Origin: CAVQJU01 sp963755195
GTDB taxonomy: Bacteria > Acidobacteriota > Vicinamibacteria > Vicinamibacterales > CAVVIG01
Assembly (NCBI GenBank): GCA_963755195.1
Contig: CAVWIZ010000002.1
Location: 868,001-932,000, forward strand
Length of the DNA stretch: 64,000 bases
Reading direction: 5' to 3'
Under the pieces are notes generated by a model. The model was not told the DNA's origin, searched no databases, and saw nothing but the letters and a program-made list of their open reading frames with translations. This document shows, one piece after another, positions 60,077 to 64,000 of the stretch. Each line of letters opens with the position of its first letter. The stretch's first letter is position 1. A program made the position numbers and the translations under genes.

Positions 60077-62947
60077 ATGAATCCCGGTTCTTTTCGCCGC
60101 CGCCACATCGGCCCTGACGAAGCCGAACGCGATGCGATGCTCGAAGTTGTCGGCGCCGCCTCGCTCGACGCGCTCGTGGACGAAGCGATTCCCTCGGGAA
60201 TCAGGTTGACCGCGCCGCTCGATCTGCCGGCCGCGCAGTCGGAGCACAGTTACCTTCGCGATCTCCGGCAGCTTGCCTCCCGCAACCAGCTCTTCAGGTC
60301 GCACATCGGTCTCGGATACTACCCGTCGGTGACGCCGAGCGTGATCCAGCGCAACGTCCTCGAGAACCCGGGCTGGTACACGCCCTACACACCGTATCAG
60401 GCCGAAATCGCCCAGGGACGTCTCGAAGCGCTGCTCACGTTTCAGACGATGGTGAGCGACTTGACCGGGATGGAAATTGCGAACGCGTCGCTGCTCGACG
60501 AGGCAACCGCGGCTGCCGAGGCGATGACGATGATCCATCGCGTGAACGGCAAGCGCGTGGACGACTCGAAGGGGCCGGCGCGGTTTGTGGTTGCCGATTC
60601 GTGTTTTCCACAGACCATCGAAGTGCTGCGCGGGCGGGCCGAACCGCTGGGGATCGAGCTCGTGGTCGCCGATGTGGCCGAGGTCGACCTCGGCGGGCAG
60701 GTGTTCGGCGCGCTTGTGCAGACGCCGGACGAAGCGGGTTGCGTGCACGACTATTCGGATTTCATCGCGCGCGCCAGGGAAGCGGGCATTTTGGTGGCCG
60801 TGGCGACGGACCTCCTTGCGCTGACGCTTTTGACTCCGCCCGGCGTGTGGGGCGCCGACGTGGTGGTGGGCAACTCGCAGCGGTTCGGCGTGCCGATGGG
60901 GTACGGCGGACCACATGCGGCGTTCTTTGCGACCCGCGAAAAGTACGTCCGGCAGACACCCGGGCGCATCGTCGGCGTCTCGGTCGATGCGCACGGCCAC
61001 ACGGCCTATCGCATGGCGCTCCAGACGCGCGAGCAACACATTCGCCGCGAGAAGGCGACGTCGAACATCTGCACGGCCGAGGCGCTGCTGGCGAACATCG
61101 CGGCCTTCTACGCGGTGTACCACGGACCTGAGGGGCTGACAGCGATTGCACGGCGTGTTCATAGCCTGGCCGCCAACCTTGCCCGGGCGCTGTCAGAAGT
61201 CGGTGTGGGCCAGATGAACGGCACGTACTTCGATACGCTGCGGTTCGAGGTTCCGGGCGGTCGAGCGGCCGTCGAGCGAGTTCGGCAAGCCGCGCTGGCG
61301 GCGCACTTGAACCTCAGGTACCGCGAGGACGGGACCATCAACGTCGCGCTCGACGAGACGACCGACGCCACGGATGTCGCGGCGATCGCGTCGGCGTTTG
61401 GCGCGTCGTATCGTGGAGACGACGATGCAGGCGCCGACTTTCCGGCGGGCCTCGCGCGAAAATCGCTGTTTCTGACACACCCGGTGTTCCATGCCCATCA
61501 CTCAGAAACCCAGATGATGCGGTTTCTCCGGAGCCTCGAGCGCAAGGACATCGGCCTCGACACGTCGATGATTCCGCTCGGCTCGTGCACGATGAAGCTG
61601 AATGCCGCTTCGGCCATGATGCCCATCACGTGGCCGGAGTTCGCCGGGCTCCATCCGTTCGCGCCCGTCGAGCAGACCACCGGCTACCGAGAGATGCGGG
61701 CGAACCTCGAAGCGGCGCTCTGCGCGGTCACCGGGTTTGCCGCCGTCTCGCTTCAGCCCAATTCCGGCGCACAGGGAGAGTTCACCGGGCTGATGGTGAT
61801 TCGCGCGTACCACCGCGACCGCGGCGACATCAAACGCGACGTCGTGCTCATTCCGACGTCCGCGCACGGCACCAACCCGGCCAGCTCGGTCATGGCCGGG
61901 ATGACGGTCGTCCTCGTGGCTTCGCGGGAGGACGGCAACATCGACGTCGACGATCTTCGTGCGAGGGCGAGCCTTCATGCGGAGCGCCTGGCGGCGCTGA
62001 TGGTCACGTATCCGTCCACGCACGGTGTGTTCGAGGACGGCATTCAGGACGTGTGCGCCATCGTGCACGAACACGGGGGCCAGGTGTACATGGACGGCGC
62101 GAACATGAACGCGCAGGTGGGCCTGACCAGCCCCGCGGCAATCGGCGCCGACGTGTGCCACCTGAACCTGCACAAGACGTTCAGCATTCCGCACGGTGGC
62201 GGCGGGCCCGGCATGGGTCCGATTGGCGTGGCGGCCCATCTTGCGCCGTACCTACCCGGTCATCCGCTCGTCCACACCGGAGGCGCGCGGGCGATTCATG
62301 CCGTGTCGGCGGCGCCGTGGAGCAGCGCGAGCATCCTGCTGATTTCGTACGGCTACATCAGGATGCTCGGCGGCGACGGGATGACCGACGCCACTCGGTT
62401 CGCGATCCTCAACGCCAACTACGTCAAGTCGCGCCTCGAGCCGCACTATCCGGTCCTTTATACGCGCGCCAACGGACGCGTGGCGCACGAGATGATTTTC
62501 GATTTGCGGCCGCTCAAACAGGCGAGCGGAGGTATCGACGAAACCGATGTCGCCAAGCGGCTGATGGACTTCGGATTTCATGCGCCGACCGTGTCGTTTC
62601 CCGTGCCAGGGACGCTGATGGTCGAACCGACCGAGAGCGAATCGAAAGACGAGCTCGACCGGTTCTGCGACGCGATGATCGCGATTCGAGCCGAGATTCA
62701 GGCCGTCGTCGACGGCAAGGCCGACCGCGTGGACAACGTCCTGAAGAACGCGCCGCACACCGCCGCGGCTGTCGTCGCCGACGACTGGCGCCACAAATAC
62801 TCGCGTGAGCAGGCGGCGTTCCCGCTGCCGTTCGTTCGTGCCCGCAAGTTCTGGCCAAGTGTGGGTCGGATCGACAACCCGTACGGCGACCGGAATCTGT
62901 TCTGCTCGTGCCCGCCTGTCTCTGCGTTTTCGCAGAACGACGCCTGA
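60077..62947 (+). CDS. gcvP: Glycine dehydrogenase (decarboxylating), P protein, single-chain
   Basis: 956 residues, full-length fused P1/P2 type. It starts FRRRHIGPDEAERDAML and has GYYPSVTPSVIQRNVLENPGW, YTPYQAEIAQGRLEALL, and in the P2 half DTSMIPLGSCTMKLNAA and TSAHGTNPASS. The PLP lysine lies in HLNLHKTFSIPHGGGGPG (Lys of HKT). It decarboxylates glycine and loads the aminomethyl group on GcvH. ATG 60077 is preferred over GTG 60074. The L protein (lpd) gene is not in the window. No indels. Confidence 0.96.
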   Translation: MNPGSFRRRHIGPDEAERDAMLEVVGAASLDALVDEAIPSGIRLTAPLDLPAAQSEHSYLRDLRQLASRNQLFRSHIGLGYYPSVTPSVIQRNVLENPGWYTPYTPYQAEIAQGRLEALLTFQTMVSDLTGMEIANASLLDEATAAAEAMTMIHRVNGKRVDDSKGPARFVVADSCFPQTIEVLRGRAEPLGIELVVADVAEVDLGGQVFGALVQTPDEAGCVHDYSDFIARAREAGILVAVATDLLALTLLTPPGVWGADVVVGNSQRFGVPMGYGGPHAAFFATREKYVRQTPGRIVGVSVDAHGHTAYRMALQTREQHIRREKATSNICTAEALLANIAAFYAVYHGPEGLTAIARRVHSLAANLARALSEVGVGQMNGTYFDTLRFEVPGGRAAVERVRQAALAAHLNLRYREDGTINVALDETTDATDVAAIASAFGASYRGDDDAGADFPAGLARKSLFLTHPVFHAHHSETQMMRFLRSLERKDIGLDTSMIPLGSCTMKLNAASAMMPITWPEFAGLHPFAPVEQTTGYREMRANLEAALCAVTGFAAVSLQPNSGAQGEFTGLMVIRAYHRDRGDIKRDVVLIPTSAHGTNPASSVMAGMTVVLVASREDGNIDVDDLRARASLHAERLAALMVTYPSTHGVFEDGIQDVCAIVHEHGGQVYMDGANMNAQVGLTSPAAIGADVCHLNLHKTFSIPHGGGGPGMGPIGVAAHLAPYLPGHPLVHTGGARAIHAVSAAPWSSASILLISYGYIRMLGGDGMTDATRFAILNANYVKSRLEPHYPVLYTRANGRVAHEMIFDLRPLKQASGGIDETDVAKRLMDFGFHAPTVSFPVPGTLMVEPTESESKDELDRFCDAMIAIRAEIQAVVDGKADRVDNVLKNAPHTAAAVVADDWRHKYSREQAAFPLPFVRARKFWPSVGRIDNPYGDRNLFCSCPPVSAFSQNDA

Positions 62948-63001
62948 CGCTCTCCGAGACGTCGCCATCAAGAAGTCGGTTCCCGTCAATTCGCGGGGAT
63001 G

Positions 63002-64000
63002 TCAGCGTTTGACCTCGGCGGTCCAGTTGAGGGCGACGCCGAGCGGCTGTTCGTCGGCCCGCAGCTGCCTGACGATCGCGAGGAAACGCTTCCCGTCCGG
63101 CGCCACGTCGAAATTGAGCCAGGCGCGGCGTCCGTCGATCGAAAACAGTGGCGCCGGGCTCCCGAGTTGAAGCGTCGGCGTCGTTCTGACGGATGTCGCC
63201 ATCAGATGACGGTCGAAAGACTGATAGAAGAGCTCGCGGCCGTTCCGGTTCCACCGGGGCTGATACCCGCCTCCGGCGGACACCCGGGTCTTGGCGCCCG
63301 TGTAGGGAAACGGCGCGACATACACTTCATAGCGCCCCGACTCGTCGGACACGAACGCGATGTAGCGGCCGTCCGGAGAGAAGCGCAGATCGGTTTCATC
63401 GAACTTGGTGTCGACCAGAGGCGACGGTTTGCCGTCGGCGGCGAGCGGCAGCTGGTCGATGTCGTTGTTGCCGCGATCGGTCCGCCGCCCGAAGGCCAGC
63501 CAGCGGCCGTCGGGCGAGACGTCAAACGGCTCCTGCAGGGTGGCGACGGGCAAGAGTTCGTCTTCTTTTCCCGTCTGCAGGTCCTTGCGAAACAGATGCG
63601 GCGGTCCGCCGCGGTCCGCCATGAACGCGACCGCGCTGCCGTCGGGCAGCCAGGTGAGGTCGGCCTCGCTGCCTGGATCGGAGGTGAGCCGCGTCTCAAC
63701 ACCGCGAGCAAGATCGACCGTCCACGCGTCGTAGGTGCCCATGCGTGGCTCGGTCCGTCCGAATGCCACGCGCATTCCATCCGGCGAGATGCGAAGCTGA
63801 CCGTATCCTCCAACGACGCCGACGGGATCAAGTTCGTTGCCCGCGCGATCGATCCAGACGACCCGCGACAAATCAGCCTGCGACTGGTACGCCAGCATGC
63901 CGTTGCGCGATGTCGTAAACGTCGCGCGTGCTGTCGAGAAGCTGTAGGCAACCGGCTCCGCCATGGGGAACGCTTCGCCGACGGGTTGGCCGTTCGCCAG
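63002..64000 (-). CDS. PD40/WD40-like beta-propeller protein, C-terminal part (N-terminus off the window)
   Basis: The minus-strand frame is open from the window end (LANGQPVGEAFPMAEPVAYS) to TGA at 63002, 332 codons. Propeller blades repeat as LRISPDGMRVAFGR, LTWLPDGSAVAFM, FDVSPDGRWLAFGRR, LRFSPDGRYIAFVSDE and QPRWNRNGRELFY. The entry phrase (GxPxPVAE..FSxSxNGxLAYQ..., WIDRAGNELD) is characteristic of the C-terminal TolB-like part of acidobacterial Ser/Thr kinases or of CadC-like regulators. The N-terminal domain lies outside, so kinase identity is unconfirmed. It probably serves as an extracytoplasmic binding platform. Confidence 0.8.
   Translation of the reverse strand: MANGQPVGEAFPMAEPVAYSFSTARATFTTSRNGMLAYQSQADLSRVVWIDRAGNELDPVGVVGGYGQLRISPDGMRVAFGRTEPRMGTYDAWTVDLARGVETRLTSDPGSEADLTWLPDGSAVAFMADRGGPPHLFRKDLQTGKEDELLPVATLQEPFDVSPDGRWLAFGRRTDRGNNDIDQLPLAADGKPSPLVDTKFDETDLRFSPDGRYIAFVSDESGRYEVYVAPFPYTGAKTRVSAGGGYQPRWNRNGRELFYQSFDRHLMATSVRTTPTLQLGSPAPLFSIDGRRAWLNFDVAPDGKRFLAIVRQLRADEQPLGVALNWTAEVKR

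Overview
The window is GC-rich, dense in genes and gram-negative in character (many signal-peptide beta-barrels, a TonB-receptor-like protein, porins). An orphan ADOP/MacB-type permease, a PD40 protein-kinase C-terminus, a membrane serine/threonine kinase with GAF and zinc-ribbon parts, several bacterial enhancer-binding proteins and the CGCAGAG and CGAAGCGC intergenic words all point to an Acidobacteriota genome, probably Vicinamibacteria-like. That placement is inference from gene content; there is no 16S rRNA here.

Layout. 0-5.2 kb: polysaccharide/glycolipid genes (flippase-like membrane protein, two GT4 glycosyltransferases, methyltransferase, epimerase, hexapeptide acyltransferase). 5.2-17.3 kb: ttcA, beta-barrel protein, CPBP protease, TonB-receptor-like protein, rtcB with a zinc-ribbon insert, vapBC, glpD, methyltransferase, a DapF with both catalytic cysteines replaced by serine, radC, bile-acid-type symporter. 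17.3-27.7 kb: a nine-gene minus-strand block (monooxygenase-like protein, barrel, arylsulfatase, barrel, porin O/P, K+ channel, DUF2490-like protein, formylglycine-generating enzyme, barrel), divergent from a GAF-AAA-Fis sigma-54 activator, with a GG-N10-GC element between them. It reads as a sulfatase maturation plus outer-membrane transport system and is the best candidate for an undescribed functional unit. 27.7-42.2 kb: larC behind a decayed radC fragment, metG, an exported adenosine deaminase, tatD, polyprenyl synthase, ligA, an HtrA protease, an NtrC-type regulator and a composite membrane kinase. 42.2-42.75 kb: RNase P RNA, enlarged by repeat-derived helices. 42.8-53.1 kb: amidohydrolase, sugar epimerase, a decayed nucleotidyltransferase module between duplicated epimerase ends, an RHH/PIN toxin-antitoxin pair, a second sulfatase, two MacB-type permeases and an ankyrin protein. 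53.5-58.2 kb: ComEA-like protein, pseudopilin, PilZ protein, an AAA+ regulator without GAFTGA, a phospholipase-A2-like exported protein and an overlapping small membrane protein. 58.4-62.9 kb: gcvT-gcvH-gcvP. The window ends in a PD40 beta-propeller protein.

Two general properties matter for anyone using this annotation. First, at least thirteen genes are interrupted by one-base indels whose correction restores full conserved proteins, including ttcA, larC and the arylsulfatase. Sequence or assembly error is more likely than mass pseudogenisation, although the ADOP permease and the ankyrin gene carry several each. Second, several genes have a -10-like hexamer only 6-12 bases before the start codon, which suggests leaderless transcripts.
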